Shown here: positions 46,088-55,124 of the stretch, one piece after another | Layout: the number at the start of each line of letters is the position of its first letter | Position numbering within the stretch: position 1 is the stretch's first letter | Assembly: GCF_002934685.1 (NCBI RefSeq) | Contig: NZ_NKHL01000113.1 | Coordinates: 124,001-188,000, forward strand | Direction: 5' to 3' | Length of the DNA: 64,000 nucleotides | Origin: Pseudomonas bohemica | Lineage (GTDB): Bacteria; Pseudomonadota; Gammaproteobacteria; Pseudomonadales; Pseudomonadaceae | The notes under the pieces: model-generated | The model's input: the letters and a program-made list of their open reading frames with translations, nothing else | Database searches by the model: none | Told to the model about the DNA's origin: nothing | Translations under genes and position numbers: made by a program

Positions 46088-47029
46088 TCAGCCTAACTGC
46101 CGGAACACGAGCGCCTTCAGGCCGCCGTCGGGCTCGACATCGGCGAACTCCGGCGGGTTGTCCAGCCGCTGTTCGAAGCGTAACCCCGGTGCTTCCCGCA
46201 TCACGCCCTCGATCAGAAAATCCGCGCCCAGCGCCGGGTCGTTCATGCACGCGAGCACGGTGCCTTCGCTGCTCAGCAGTTCCGGCAATTTGCGCAGTAC
46301 GCGCTGGTAGTCCTTGGTCAGCAGAAAGCTGCCTTTCTGGAACGAGGGCGGGTCGATGATCACCAGATCATAAGGTCCGCCGCTTTTCACCTTGCCCCAG
46401 GACTTGAACAACTCGTGCCCCAGAAAGCTGACCTTGCTAAGGTCATGGCCATTCAGGCGATGGTTGTCGCGACCCCGGCTCAACGCCGCGCGGGACATGT
46501 CCAGGTTGACCACGCACTGCGCGCCACCGGCGATCGCCGCCACGGAAAAACCGCAGGTATAGGCAAACAGGTTCAACACGCGCTTGCCGGATGCGTTGGC
46601 GCGCACCCAGTCCCGACCGTAGCGCATGTCCAGGAACAGACCGGTGTTCTGCTTCTTGCCGAAATCCACCAGGTAGCGCAGGCCGCCTTCAGTCAGTGTC
46701 CATTCGTTCGGCATCTGGCCCATCAGCGTTTCGGTATGGCTGTCGGGCAGGTAGCGGTGTTGCAGCAGCAGGGTGTGCGCCTGCGCGTCTTTGCACACCT
46801 GACCGTGGACGAGATCGAGCAGCAGACGTTTCAGGGCTTGCAGTTCCTCGGTCCCAGGCTCTTTGAACAACGACACCAGGATCACGCCTTGCATCCAGTC
46901 GACGGTCAACTGCTCAAGCCTCGGCCAGCGTCGCCCACGACCGTGGAACAGGCGGCGGGTTTCTGCCGGTGCGGCGGCGAGCGCGGCCAGCAGGTGCTCG
47001 TTGAGGGTGTTCAGTGCGTCGGAGTTCAT
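46088..47029 (-). CDS. Class I SAM-dependent rRNA-type methyltransferase
   Basis: The 313-residue enzyme has a SAM-dependent methyltransferase domain with VLNLFAYTCGFSVAAIAGGAQ (motif I), VVNLDMSRAALSRGRDNH and the catalytic-type DLVIIDPPSFQKGSF. This arrangement resembles the RlmI/RlmK class of 23S rRNA methyltransferases, but it lacks the N-terminal PUA domain, so it is a shorter relative. I start at MNSDALNTL (47029). It is a single gene, with unknown nucleotide target. Confidence 0.87.
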   Translation of the reverse strand: MNSDALNTLNEHLLAALAAAPAETRRLFHGRGRRWPRLEQLTVDWMQGVILVSLFKEPGTEELQALKRLLLDLVHGQVCKDAQAHTLLLQHRYLPDSHTETLMGQMPNEWTLTEGGLRYLVDFGKKQNTGLFLDMRYGRDWVRANASGKRVLNLFAYTCGFSVAAIAGGAQCVVNLDMSRAALSRGRDNHRLNGHDLSKVSFLGHELFKSWGKVKSGGPYDLVIIDPPSFQKGSFLLTKDYQRVLRKLPELLSSEGTVLACMNDPALGADFLIEGVMREAPGLRFEQRLDNPPEFADVEPDGGLKALVFRQLG

Positions 47030-47141
47030 CGGGTGGCGGCGGGTCGGAAGTGAGAAAGGGCGGCATTCTAAACCCAAATCCCGAGCATGAATGTATATCC
47101 TGTGACCTCCACGGAAGATCACATTCTCAAGAAGACCGCTC

Positions 47142-47672
47142 ATGACCCACACCCTTACCCTGCGCGACGCCCACGAAGACGACATGCCCGCCGTTCAGGC
47201 GATCTACGCCCACCATGTGCTCCACGGCACCGCCAGTTTCGAACTGGAACCGCCCACCCTGGAGCAGATGCGTCAGCGCCGCGTCGATGTCTGCGCCAAT
47301 GGTCTGCCTTACGTGGTCGCCGAGCGCCATGGCGAGGTGGTCGGTTATGGCTATGCGACCCTCTACCGGCCGCGTCCGGCCTACCGCTTCACGGTCGAGG
47401 ATTCGGTGTATGTGCGTGAAGGCATGGCCGGGATGGGGATTGGCCTGGCGCTGCTGGAACTGATCATCCAGCGCTGCATCGAGGATGGCCGGCGGCAGAT
47501 GGTGGCAATCATCGGCAATAGCGAAAACATCGCGTCGCTCCGCCTGCACGAGCGCCTGGGCTTTCGCAAGGTCGGTGTGTTCGAGTCGGTAGGTTTCAAA
47601 CATGGCCGCTGGCTCGACACCGTAATCATGCAGCGCGAACTGGGCGAGGGCGATGGCAGCCTGCCAGGCTGA
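47142..47672 (+). CDS. GNAT N-acetyltransferase (phosphinothricin acetyltransferase-like)
   Basis: The 176-residue protein has the GNAT fold with FTVEDSVYVREGMAGMGIGLALL as acetyl-CoA-binding motif A (R/QxxGxG/A variant) and an IIGNSENIASLRLHERLGFRKVGVF C-terminal block. HVLHGTASFELEPPT near the N-terminus is typical of the PAT/YncA group that acetylates small amino-acid analogues such as phosphinothricin or methionine sulfone. It is a single gene, with unknown natural substrate. Confidence 0.92.
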   Translation: MTHTLTLRDAHEDDMPAVQAIYAHHVLHGTASFELEPPTLEQMRQRRVDVCANGLPYVVAERHGEVVGYGYATLYRPRPAYRFTVEDSVYVREGMAGMGIGLALLELIIQRCIEDGRRQMVAIIGNSENIASLRLHERLGFRKVGVFESVGFKHGRWLDTVIMQRELGEGDGSLPG

Positions 47673-47888
47673 GGCATCGCGTTAACACCGGGGCCCGCTG
47701 TTCCCTTCGATGCCTGTCCGTCATTGGATTCGCCTGACGTCGGGCACCGTACTGTTACGCGCACGACAACTCTCTTTATCGCCCTGATATTTGAATCCGA
47801 CGCGAGTCAGGAATAAGCTTCGCGCCATTGATAGCGCCCAGGGCCGTTCTATGTGGCGCTTTTCGCAAATCTTCGATCAGGAACTGCC

Positions 47889-48863
47889 ATGTCCAGTCTG
47901 TTTCCCGCCGCTCGTCCACGACGCCTGCGCAGCAACGAACACTTCCGCGCGCTGTTTCAAGAAACCGAATTCACTCTCAACGATCTGGTGCTGCCGATCT
48001 TCGTTGAAGAAGAAGTCGACGAATTCGTGCCGATCAACAGCATGCCGGGGGTCAGCCGCATCCCCGAGTCGAAGCTGGCGCAGGAAGTCGAGCGTTATGC
48101 CCGCGCGGGGATCAAGTCGGTGATGACGTTTGGCGTCTCCCATCACCTGGACGCCAGCGGCAGTGACACCTGGCAGGAAAACGGCCTGGTGTCGCGGATT
48201 TCACGCACCATCAAGGACGCCGTGCCGGAAATGATCGTGATGTCAGACACTTGTTTCTGCGAATACACCGACCACGGTCACTGCGGCGTGATGCACGGTG
48301 CCCATGTCGACAACGATGCGACCATCGAGAACCTTGGCAAGCAAGCGGTGATGGCCGCCCGCGCCGGTGCCGATGTGATTGCGCCGTCGGCGGCCATGGA
48401 TGGTCAGGTACGGGCCATTCGTGCGGCGCTGGATGCCGCCGGTTTCACCCATACGCCCATCATGGCGTACTCCACCAAGTTCGCGTCATCGCTCTACGGC
48501 CCGTTCCGTGAGGCGGGTGGCTCGGCGCTCAAGGGCGATCGCAAGACCTATCAGATGAACCCGATGAACCGCCGCGAAGCGCTGCGCGAATCGCTGCTGG
48601 ACGAGGCCGAAGGCGCCGATGCGTTGATGGTCAAGCCAGCGGGTGCGTACCTGGACATCATCCGCGACATCCGCGAGGCGTCGAACCTGCCACTGGCGGC
48701 GTATCAGGTCAGCGGCGAATACGCGATGATCAAGTTCGGCGCCCAGGCCGGCGCCATCGACGAAGGCCGCGTAGTGCGCGAAAGCCTGGGGGCGATCAAG
48801 CGGGCGGGTGCCGATCTGATCTTCACCTATTTCGCGATGGATCTGGCGTTGAGCGGGATTTGA
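47889..48863 (+). CDS. hemB: Delta-aminolevulinic acid dehydratase, zinc-type
   Basis: The 324-residue enzyme condenses two 5-aminolevulinates to porphobilinogen. Lys197 (YSTKFAS) and Lys249 (MVKPAG) are the Schiff-base lysines. The metal-site loop DTCFCEYTDHGHC has three cysteines (122, 124, 132), so it is the zinc-requiring type. The HemB of many pseudomonads is the magnesium type with Asp/Ala in this loop, so this may be a second copy. I start at MSSLFPAARP (47889), with a CAGGA-type ribosome site. It supplies the tetrapyrrole route that also feeds cobalamin. Confidence 0.95.
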   Translation: MSSLFPAARPRRLRSNEHFRALFQETEFTLNDLVLPIFVEEEVDEFVPINSMPGVSRIPESKLAQEVERYARAGIKSVMTFGVSHHLDASGSDTWQENGLVSRISRTIKDAVPEMIVMSDTCFCEYTDHGHCGVMHGAHVDNDATIENLGKQAVMAARAGADVIAPSAAMDGQVRAIRAALDAAGFTHTPIMAYSTKFASSLYGPFREAGGSALKGDRKTYQMNPMNRREALRESLLDEAEGADALMVKPAGAYLDIIRDIREASNLPLAAYQVSGEYAMIKFGAQAGAIDEGRVVRESLGAIKRAGADLIFTYFAMDLALSGI

Positions 48864-48949
48864 GTGGAAGTCTGCCGCGCTCCCGCGGACTTTGGTTTTC
48901 AGCGCTTCGGCCAGAATCGATACCGCGGCACGGTTCAAGCTTTTGATTC

Positions 48950-49105
48950 TGCCCGAAGGGCGTAGGCGCGCAGCTTGCTCGCGACCTGGCGCGAAACGCC
49001 AGTAAAATCAGACGACTCGGTGGAGTCAGACACACCGCCTGCAATGGCTTTGCTGCCGGTGTTCGGCAGATCGTCAGCAAGCTGGCCTCCTACGGCCTTC
49101 GGCCA
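48950..49105. repeat. REP-like intergenic repeat
   Basis: GGCGTAGGCGCGCAGCTTGCTC and AAGCTGGCCTCCTACGGCC are distant facing arms, flanked by CGGCCAGAAGCAAACG-type sequence seen again near 22.05 and 62.74 kb. Confidence 0.6.
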
Positions 49106-49124
49106 GAAGCAAACGCCGGGACCC

Positions 49125-50030
49125 TCACACCTGCCACTCCTTGCTCGCCTCGGTGAGCATTTCATGGATCAGCACCCCGAACCTTTGACTCAGCAGGCTC
49201 TGTGGCCGGTCTTCGGGCAGCAGCAGGTAGGTCGAGAAGCGAATCGCCGGGTTGAACGGCCGGGTTTCGATGCCCATGTGCAGGTATTCCCGCGCGACCA
49301 TCGGGCTGACGATGCTCACCCCCAGCCCTAACGCTACCAACGAACACACGGTCGCCGCATAGGGCGTTTCCAGGTTCAGCTTGCGGTACTCCTTGTCAGC
49401 CGCGAACGCCCGATCCACGCGGGTCCGCGAGCCGTCGTTCTGCGACAGCGAAATGAATTCCTCACCATACAAATCTTCAGGTCCGACCCACGCCAGTGCC
49501 GCGAGCCGATGGCCCTTGGGAAACACGCAAACCCCCGGCACATCGCAGATCCGCTGCGTGCGCACCCCCGGCATTTCTTCGCCGACGTACGACGCCAACC
49601 CCAAGTGGCAGAACTGCGATGCCGCCCAGTGCGCCACCATCGGCGAATCGCTGGTGTGAATCGAAATCGCGACGTCGGGGTTCTCCTGACGAAACCGTTG
49701 AATCACTCTCGGCAGCACGGTCAATGACAGCGACGGCACCGCGGCAATCCGCAATTGGCCGGTGCCGCCACGGCGAATGGTCTGCGCCGATTTTTCGAGG
49801 CTTTGCAAACCGATGAAGGCGCGCTCGACGTCGGCGAACAACGCAGCCCCTTCGTCGGTCGGCAATAGTCGTCCGCCGACCCGTTCGAACAGTTTGAAGC
49901 CACTGCCGCGCTCCAGCTGTGCGATCAGCCGGCTGATGTTGGGTTGTGAGGTGTGCAGCGATTCGGCGGCAGCGGTCATCGAGCCGCTCAACATCACGGC
50001 GCGGAAGGCTTCGACTTGTTTGAAGTTCAT
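49125..50030 (-). CDS. LysR-family regulator of the adjacent transport operon
   Basis: The 301-residue protein has an N-terminal HTH (MTAAAESLHTSQPNISRLIAQLE) and a LysR effector domain. FKQVEAFRAVMLSGSM at the start and VARxYLHMGIETRPF near the end resemble the NocR/OccR and CysB-like groups that sense opines and amino-acid derivatives. It is divergent from the ABC operon across 229 bp, so it is its likely regulator. I start at MNFKQVEAF (50030). Confidence 0.92.
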   Translation of the reverse strand: MNFKQVEAFRAVMLSGSMTAAAESLHTSQPNISRLIAQLERGSGFKLFERVGGRLLPTDEGAALFADVERAFIGLQSLEKSAQTIRRGGTGQLRIAAVPSLSLTVLPRVIQRFRQENPDVAISIHTSDSPMVAHWAASQFCHLGLASYVGEEMPGVRTQRICDVPGVCVFPKGHRLAALAWVGPEDLYGEEFISLSQNDGSRTRVDRAFAADKEYRKLNLETPYAATVCSLVALGLGVSIVSPMVAREYLHMGIETRPFNPAIRFSTYLLLPEDRPQSLLSQRFGVLIHEMLTEASKEWQV

Positions 50031-50259
50031 GACAGGCCATATCAATTCGGTATGGGTGACCAATGTATTGTCATTTGTTGGCATGAGCCAGAGGCTTTAT
50101 AACTGTTTTTGACATCGACGGTGCCGCGCAGACGGCCGCGATGCCCAAGCGCACTTCAATCGCCAACCTCGCGCTGCAGTCCCCGCTGTTTTCTGCCCTT
50201 GAAATCGTTGCGTTGCGTCGCGTCGTGCGTCACTGCGCTGGTAGTTACCAGGAGGCATC

Positions 50260-51105
50260 ATGTCGTATTCGTTGAAATCTCTCGTTCGGGCCATGGCCCT
50301 CTCATGTGTCTCTCTGGCGGGTCTGGCCCAGGTTCATGCCGCCGATCTGCCACCGGTTCCCGATGAAATAAAAGACGCAGGGCAACTGCGTGCAGGCGTG
50401 CGATGCGACCAGCCGCCGTATGGCTTCCAGGACGGCAATGGCGAATTCGCTGGGGTCGAAGTCGAGATGTCCAGGCAGATCGCTCTGTGGGCGCTTGGCT
50501 CCAGGGACAAAGTCACCTTCACCTGCGTAACGGCTGAAAACCGGGTGCCGCAGCTGCTGGGACGCAAGGTCGATTTCCTCATCGCGACGTTGGGTGTCAC
50601 CCCGGAACGCCAGCGCGTCATCGACTTCACCACGCCGTACCGCTGGGGCGCCAGCGACGTGGTAGTGAAGAAGGACAGCCGGATCAAGTCGATCAAAGAC
50701 CTCAACGGCAAGACCCTGGCCACCCTCAAGGGCTCGGTTCAGGCCAAGTGGTTCGAGGACCACATGCCCGAGGTCAAGACCCTGCGCATGAACAGCGCGG
50801 CCGACGCCTTGCAGACCTTCCGCCAGGGCCGCGCCGACGCTTACACCCATGATGCCGCAACGCTGGTGGTGGTGGCCGCCAACGACAGCGATGCGCGGCT
50901 GATCAACGAACCGTTCCAGATCTCCGATGCCGCCATTGGCGTGCGCAAGAATGACGAGCAGTTCCGCGATTACCTCAGTGCCGCCGTGGCGAAGATGCAC
51001 GAGGACAAACTGTTCAGCGGATGGGTGCGGCAGTACGTCCCGGAAAATATCCAGAGCTACTACCTGAGTGTGTTCGAGCAGGCCAAACCTGCTGAAAAAC
51101 TCTGA
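50260..51105 (+). CDS. Periplasmic substrate-binding protein, amino-acid type
   Basis: The 281-residue protein has a signal peptide (cleaved near VHA-ADLP, residue 27), then a family-3 solute-binding fold: GQLRAGVRCDQPPYGFQDGNGEFAGVEVEMSRQIA, IATLGVTPERQRVIDFTTPY and IGVRKNDEQFRDYLS. Binding proteins of this type carry polar amino acids or amino-acid-like opines. It is the first gene of the operon (12 bp before the first permease), with GGAGG upstream. Confidence 0.94.
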   Translation: MSYSLKSLVRAMALSCVSLAGLAQVHAADLPPVPDEIKDAGQLRAGVRCDQPPYGFQDGNGEFAGVEVEMSRQIALWALGSRDKVTFTCVTAENRVPQLLGRKVDFLIATLGVTPERQRVIDFTTPYRWGASDVVVKKDSRIKSIKDLNGKTLATLKGSVQAKWFEDHMPEVKTLRMNSAADALQTFRQGRADAYTHDAATLVVVAANDSDARLINEPFQISDAAIGVRKNDEQFRDYLSAAVAKMHEDKLFSGWVRQYVPENIQSYYLSVFEQAKPAEKL

Positions 51106-51117
51106 CCGGACGCCGTC

Positions 51118-51780
51118 ATGGATTTCGATTTCAACTACCTGTTGGCGCAATGGCCAGCGCTGCTCGACGGCATGCTGATGACGCTGCGGGTCTCGCTGCT
51201 GGCTATCGCGTTCTCCCTGCTTATCGGCGTGCTGGGCGGTGCGGTGCGGGCTTTGCGCATGCCGGTGCTGTCGCAGATCGTGGCGATGTACGTGGAGCTG
51301 ATTCGCAATACGCCGATCCTGGTGCAGTTGTTCTTCATCTTCTACGGTCTGCCCGCTATCGGCCTTGAGCTCTCGCTGTTCTGGTCCGGCGTGGTGTGCC
51401 TGTCGGTATGGGCGGGCGCCTATCAGGTGGAGAACATGCGCGGGGGCCTGGCCACGGTGGAGCACAAAATGCGTGAAGCGAGCATGGCCCTGAGCCTCAA
51501 GCCTCACCAATACTTTTACCTCGTGGCGTTGCCGATCGCCTTTCGCACCAGTCTGCCGGCGGTACTCAACACGGCGATCTCGTTGCTGAAAAACTCGTCC
51601 TATCTGCAAGCAATTGGCCTGGCTGAGCTGACGTTCGTGGCGGTGGACCGGATTGCCACGGATTTTCGCGCCATCGAAATGTTCAGCGCGATCTGCGTGA
51701 TGTACCTCGCCCTCGTTGCGATCCTGTCTCTGTTGACCGGTCGTTTGTCTGCCCACCTGCAACGGCCTTTCAGGCACTGA
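51118..51780 (+). CDS. Amino-acid ABC transporter permease, first subunit
   Basis: The 220-residue permease has five transmembrane helices and the HisM/GlnP signature: LDGMLMTLRVSLLAIAFSLL at the N-terminus, ELIRNTPILVQLFFIFYGLP and the EAA loop EHKMREASMALSLKPHQYFYLVALPIAFR. It is part of a heterodimeric channel with the next gene, which starts 6 bp later. The binding protein precedes it. Confidence 0.95.
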   Translation: MDFDFNYLLAQWPALLDGMLMTLRVSLLAIAFSLLIGVLGGAVRALRMPVLSQIVAMYVELIRNTPILVQLFFIFYGLPAIGLELSLFWSGVVCLSVWAGAYQVENMRGGLATVEHKMREASMALSLKPHQYFYLVALPIAFRTSLPAVLNTAISLLKNSSYLQAIGLAELTFVAVDRIATDFRAIEMFSAICVMYLALVAILSLLTGRLSAHLQRPFRH

Positions 51781-51786
51781 GGCCCC

Positions 51787-52464
51787 ATGAACTTTCTGAT
51801 CGAAAACTGGGGCTTCGTGCTCAAGGGTTTATGGATGACGGTGCGCCTGGCGCTGGTCATCCTGCTCTTCACCACGATCATCTCGGTGGTGTTCGGTGTG
51901 CTGGCGACCCTGAAAAATCGCCTGCTGTGGTGGACGATTCATGGCTACGTCGAGCTGTTCCGGTCGATTCCGCTGATCGTCAACGTGTTCTTCATCTTCT
52001 TCGGTGCGCCGATGCTTGGCCTTGACCTCAGCCCGTTCGCGGCGGTGGTCACCGGCCTGACGCTGTGGGGCAGCGCCAATGGCATCGAGATCGTCCGCGG
52101 CGGGCTGGAGTCGGTTGCCCGTCACCAGTGGAAAAGCGCCTGGACCCTGGGCTTGCGCCCCTGGCAGATCTACCTGTACGTGATCGCGCCGCAGTCGATG
52201 CGGGCGATTCTCCCGGCGTACACGGGCCTTTTGACCATGCTGGTTCAGGCCACGTCACTCGGCGCGTTGGTGGGGGTGGGCGAGTTTCTCAAAGTCGGCC
52301 AGATCATCGTCGAGCGCTCCACGGTCATGACCGGCGTCAGCCCCGCTTTCACCGTCTATGGGGCGGTACTGGTGGTGTACTTCGTCATCTGTTCATTGCT
52401 GAGCTGGCTCAGCCGTTATCTCGAACGTCGCTTGGGTCGCCCGGCGATGCGCGCAACTCGTTAA
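51787..52464 (+). CDS. Amino-acid ABC transporter permease, second subunit
   Basis: The 225-residue permease has the same fold as its neighbour: FVLKGLWMTVRLALVILLF, VELFRSIPLIVNVFFIFFGAP and an EAA-type loop (VARHQWKSAWTLGLRPWQIYLYVIAPQSMRAILP). The two permeases together form the translocation pathway. It is followed 11 bp later by the lyase gene, not directly by the ATPase gene, which is unusual for this transporter class. Confidence 0.95.
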   Translation: MNFLIENWGFVLKGLWMTVRLALVILLFTTIISVVFGVLATLKNRLLWWTIHGYVELFRSIPLIVNVFFIFFGAPMLGLDLSPFAAVVTGLTLWGSANGIEIVRGGLESVARHQWKSAWTLGLRPWQIYLYVIAPQSMRAILPAYTGLLTMLVQATSLGALVGVGEFLKVGQIIVERSTVMTGVSPAFTVYGAVLVVYFVICSLLSWLSRYLERRLGRPAMRATR

Positions 52465-52475
52465 GGGGTTAGATC

Positions 52476-53978
52476 ATGCAAGAGTCCAAAGTCAGTCGTC
52501 GCTTGAAGGAAACCACCGCCCCTGAGGTCAACGAGTATATCTACCGGCCGCGGCTGGAGGGTTTCGCCGATGGCTTCATCAACCTGGGTAACGTCAACAA
52601 GGCGCACATCGTGATGCTCGCCGAACAGGGCCTGATTCGCGGCGAACACGCGACGGCACTGGCCAAGGGCGTGCTGGACATGGAAGCCGCAGGCCCTGGC
52701 GTGGTCACTCTCGATCCGTCTCGCGAAGACGCCTACTTCAACTATGAAGCGCACCTGATCGAGCAGATCGGCACCGACATCGGCGGCCGTCTGCACACCG
52801 GCCGCAGCCGTAACGACATCCTCGCCACCCTCGACCGCCTGCGTTGCCGCGAGGTGCTGATGGGCCTGATCGATGCGCTGATCCAGACCCGCCAGACCGC
52901 GTTGAACAACGCCGAGGTCTTCGCCGAAGTGGTGATGCCCGGTTATACCCATCTGCAACCGGCGCAACCCATCACCTATGGCTATTACCTGTCGGCGGTG
53001 GAGCAGGCATTGGAGCGCGATTGCAAGCGTCTGACCCAGACCCTCGAATCCATGAACCAGAGCCCGCTGGGCGCCGCAGCCTTTGCCGGCACGCCGTTCG
53101 ACATCGACCGAGCGCGTACCGCCGAATTGCTGGGGTTCGACGGTTATCTCGACAATGCGCTGGATGCGGTGGGGTCGCGGGATTTCATTCTGGAAAGCTT
53201 GTCGCACCTGAGCCTGTTGTCGGTGTTCTGGAGCCGCGTCGCGCAGGATTATTTCGTCTGGAGCACCCACGAATTCAGCCTGATCGACTTTCCAGACAGC
53301 GTCGCGGCGACGTCAAGCATCATGCCGCAGAAGAAAAACCCGACCGTACTTGAGTACCTCAAAGGTCGCACCGGGCATATCGTCGGCCTGCTGATGGCGG
53401 CGAGCGTGACGGTCAAGGGCAGCAACTTCTCACACACCGGCGACGCCAACCGTGAAGGCACGCGAGGGTTCTGGGAGGCCGCCGAGGAGACCCTGCGCTG
53501 CCTTAAATTGCTGGAGCTGGTGCTGCGTACCGCTACGCCCAATGTCGAGCTGGCGGTGCGTCGCGCGGGGGAGGATTTCTCCACGGCCACCGGGCTGGCA
53601 GACCTGATCGTGCGCGAGGTCGACCTGTCGTTTCGCGAGGCCCACCACATTGTCGGTGCGGCGGTGCGCATGGCGATGGATGCCGGGCTGCCTGCCCATC
53701 GGATCGACACCGATATGGTGGATGTCTGTGCAATGGAGCAATTGGGCCACGCGCTGAATCTGCCGGCGCACAAGGTTCGCGAGTGTCTGGACCCGACGAC
53801 CAACGTGCAGTCCCGTGATTCCGCGGGCGGGCCAGCATTGTCTTCGCTGCGTCCGAGTCTGCTGCGGGCCAAGGCGCGGTTGCAGGTCGAGCGCCAGGCC
53901 AATCAGGCGCGACGTGATCGCCTGCTGGCGGCGCAGGAGAAGTTGCAGGCGGCCACTCGCGCGCAGGCCGGATTATGA
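52476..53978 (+). CDS. Argininosuccinate lyase-like enzyme encoded in the ABC operon
   Basis: The 500-residue protein belongs to the fumarase/aspartase superfamily, argininosuccinate lyase group. It has HTGRSRND (residue 107 on), PGYTHLQPAQP (155 on, with Thr158-His159) and the mobile loop SSIMPQKKNP (280-289, catalytic serine). The N-terminus (YRPRLEGF) and C-terminus differ from biosynthetic ArgH, so it is likely a paralogue. It would split a C-N bond, releasing fumarate, from an imported N-succinyl or aspartate-linked compound such as argininosuccinate. It overlaps the ATPase gene by 4 bp, so import and cleavage are coupled. The substrate is inferred only. Confidence 0.88.
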   Translation: MQESKVSRRLKETTAPEVNEYIYRPRLEGFADGFINLGNVNKAHIVMLAEQGLIRGEHATALAKGVLDMEAAGPGVVTLDPSREDAYFNYEAHLIEQIGTDIGGRLHTGRSRNDILATLDRLRCREVLMGLIDALIQTRQTALNNAEVFAEVVMPGYTHLQPAQPITYGYYLSAVEQALERDCKRLTQTLESMNQSPLGAAAFAGTPFDIDRARTAELLGFDGYLDNALDAVGSRDFILESLSHLSLLSVFWSRVAQDYFVWSTHEFSLIDFPDSVAATSSIMPQKKNPTVLEYLKGRTGHIVGLLMAASVTVKGSNFSHTGDANREGTRGFWEAAEETLRCLKLLELVLRTATPNVELAVRRAGEDFSTATGLADLIVREVDLSFREAHHIVGAAVRMAMDAGLPAHRIDTDMVDVCAMEQLGHALNLPAHKVRECLDPTTNVQSRDSAGGPALSSLRPSLLRAKARLQVERQANQARRDRLLAAQEKLQAATRAQAGL

Positions 53979-54715
53979 GCGCGATGCTGACGGTCCGCGG
54001 ACTGCACAAGCGTTTCGGCGAGCACGAGGTGGTCAAGGGCGTCGATCTGGACGTGCGCCAGGGGGAGGTGGTGGTGATCATTGGTCCCAGCGGCTCGGGC
54101 AAATCGACGTTCATTCGTTGCCTCAACAGCCTGGAGGAACCCTCGGCGGGCAGCGTTGTGGTCGATGGCGGTGAGTCGGTACGCGCGAATGACCGAAGAG
54201 CCATGGCCAGGCTGCGTGAGGACATTGGCATGGTGTTTCAGGACTACACGTTATTCCCGCACATGACGGTGATGGCCAACATGATTCTGGCGCCGGTCAG
54301 GGTCAAGGGCGTGAGCAAAGCCGACGCCCAGGCCAATGCGCTGGCGCTGCTGGAGCGTGTAGGCCTGAAACACAAGGCCGACGGTTATCCCGGCGAGCTG
54401 TCGGGCGGTCAACAGCAGCGGGTGGCGATCGTCCGGGCACTGGCGATGAAACCGCGTCTGCTGTTGTTCGATGAGCCTACATCGGCGCTCGACCCGGAAA
54501 CCGTGGGCGAGGTGTTGAGCGTGATGAAAGGACTGGCGGCCGAGGGCATGACCATGATCGTGGTCACCCACGAGATGGGCTTTGCCCGTGAAGTGGCGGA
54601 TCGGGTGGTGTTTTTCGATGGCGGCAAAATCGTCGAGATGGGACCGCCTGCGCAGATATTCTCCGCGCCGGAGCATCCGCGAACGCGACAGTTTTTGCAG
54701 AGTGTCTTGCATTGA
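53975..54715 (+). CDS. Amino-acid ABC transporter ATP-binding protein
   Basis: The 246-residue ATPase has Walker A GPSGSGKST (residues 37-45), the Q-loop in MVFQDYTLFPHM, the signature LSGGQQQR, Walker B LLLFDEPTSALDPE and the switch histidine in VVTHEMGF. These are the marks of polar-amino-acid transporters (HisP/GlnQ type). Its ATG overlaps the lyase stop (ATGA). It is the last gene of the operon. Confidence 0.96.
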   Translation: MSAMLTVRGLHKRFGEHEVVKGVDLDVRQGEVVVIIGPSGSGKSTFIRCLNSLEEPSAGSVVVDGGESVRANDRRAMARLREDIGMVFQDYTLFPHMTVMANMILAPVRVKGVSKADAQANALALLERVGLKHKADGYPGELSGGQQQRVAIVRALAMKPRLLLFDEPTSALDPETVGEVLSVMKGLAAEGMTMIVVTHEMGFAREVADRVVFFDGGKIVEMGPPAQIFSAPEHPRTRQFLQSVLH

Positions 54716-54772
54716 CGGATGGCAGAAGAGATTTTGGCCGAACCTGGGTTTCTGCTCGTCTCTGTTCATCTC

Positions 54773-54805
54773 TGATCGTTCCCATGCTCTGCGTGGGAAT
54801 GATCG
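54773..54805. repeat. Hairpin repeat of the GTTCCCA/TGGGAA type
   Basis: CGTTCCCATGCTCTGCGTGGGAATGATCG forms a stem (ATTCCCA-type against TGGGAAT). It is a common dispersed element in this group of pseudomonads. Confidence 0.75.
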
Positions 54806-54903
54806 AACCAATGCGGTGGGTCAGCTCAGGATGTGCCATCTGGCAATCCGCCTTCGCGGCTGTCGCACAGCTCCAGCAGCTCCCACAGGTACAGCGCCAA
54901 TCT

Positions 54904-54968
54904 TCAGATCCAAATCCAGATCCAGATTCGGATTCGGACTTAGATCTACATTTACATCCTGATCCCGG
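54904..54968 (+). repeat. Imperfect tandem repeat (TCCAGATC-like units)
   Basis: The tract reads as about ten degenerate units of 6 bp around CAGATC/CAAATC/CGGATT. It is short, imperfect, without spacers, and not a CRISPR. Confidence 0.7.
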
Positions 54969-55011
54969 TTTTGTTTCTGCCTGTGCTTTTACGTTTGCTC
55001 TGCTGTTGATC

Positions 55012-55080
55012 TGCGCCAGTCCAGGCACCGCCGAACGCGACTTGGGTGCAGGCCGGGCCCACGGAGCGTCGCCGGAGTGA
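55012..55080 (-). repeat. Dispersed intergenic repeat, copy 2
   Basis: The block CAGTCCAGGCACCGCCGAACG with GACTTGGGTGCAGGCCG is the reverse complement of the sequence at 13861-13915, with a handful of changes. Confidence 0.7.
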
Positions 55081-55124
55081 GGGAATCCGACCAAGTAGGA
55101 CCCAACCAGCAGCAAAAGCCCTTG

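Noticed and set aside
54904..54968. Possible CRISPR-like tandem repeat
   Set aside because: Units are only about 6 bp, imperfect and without spacers, and no cas gene is present.
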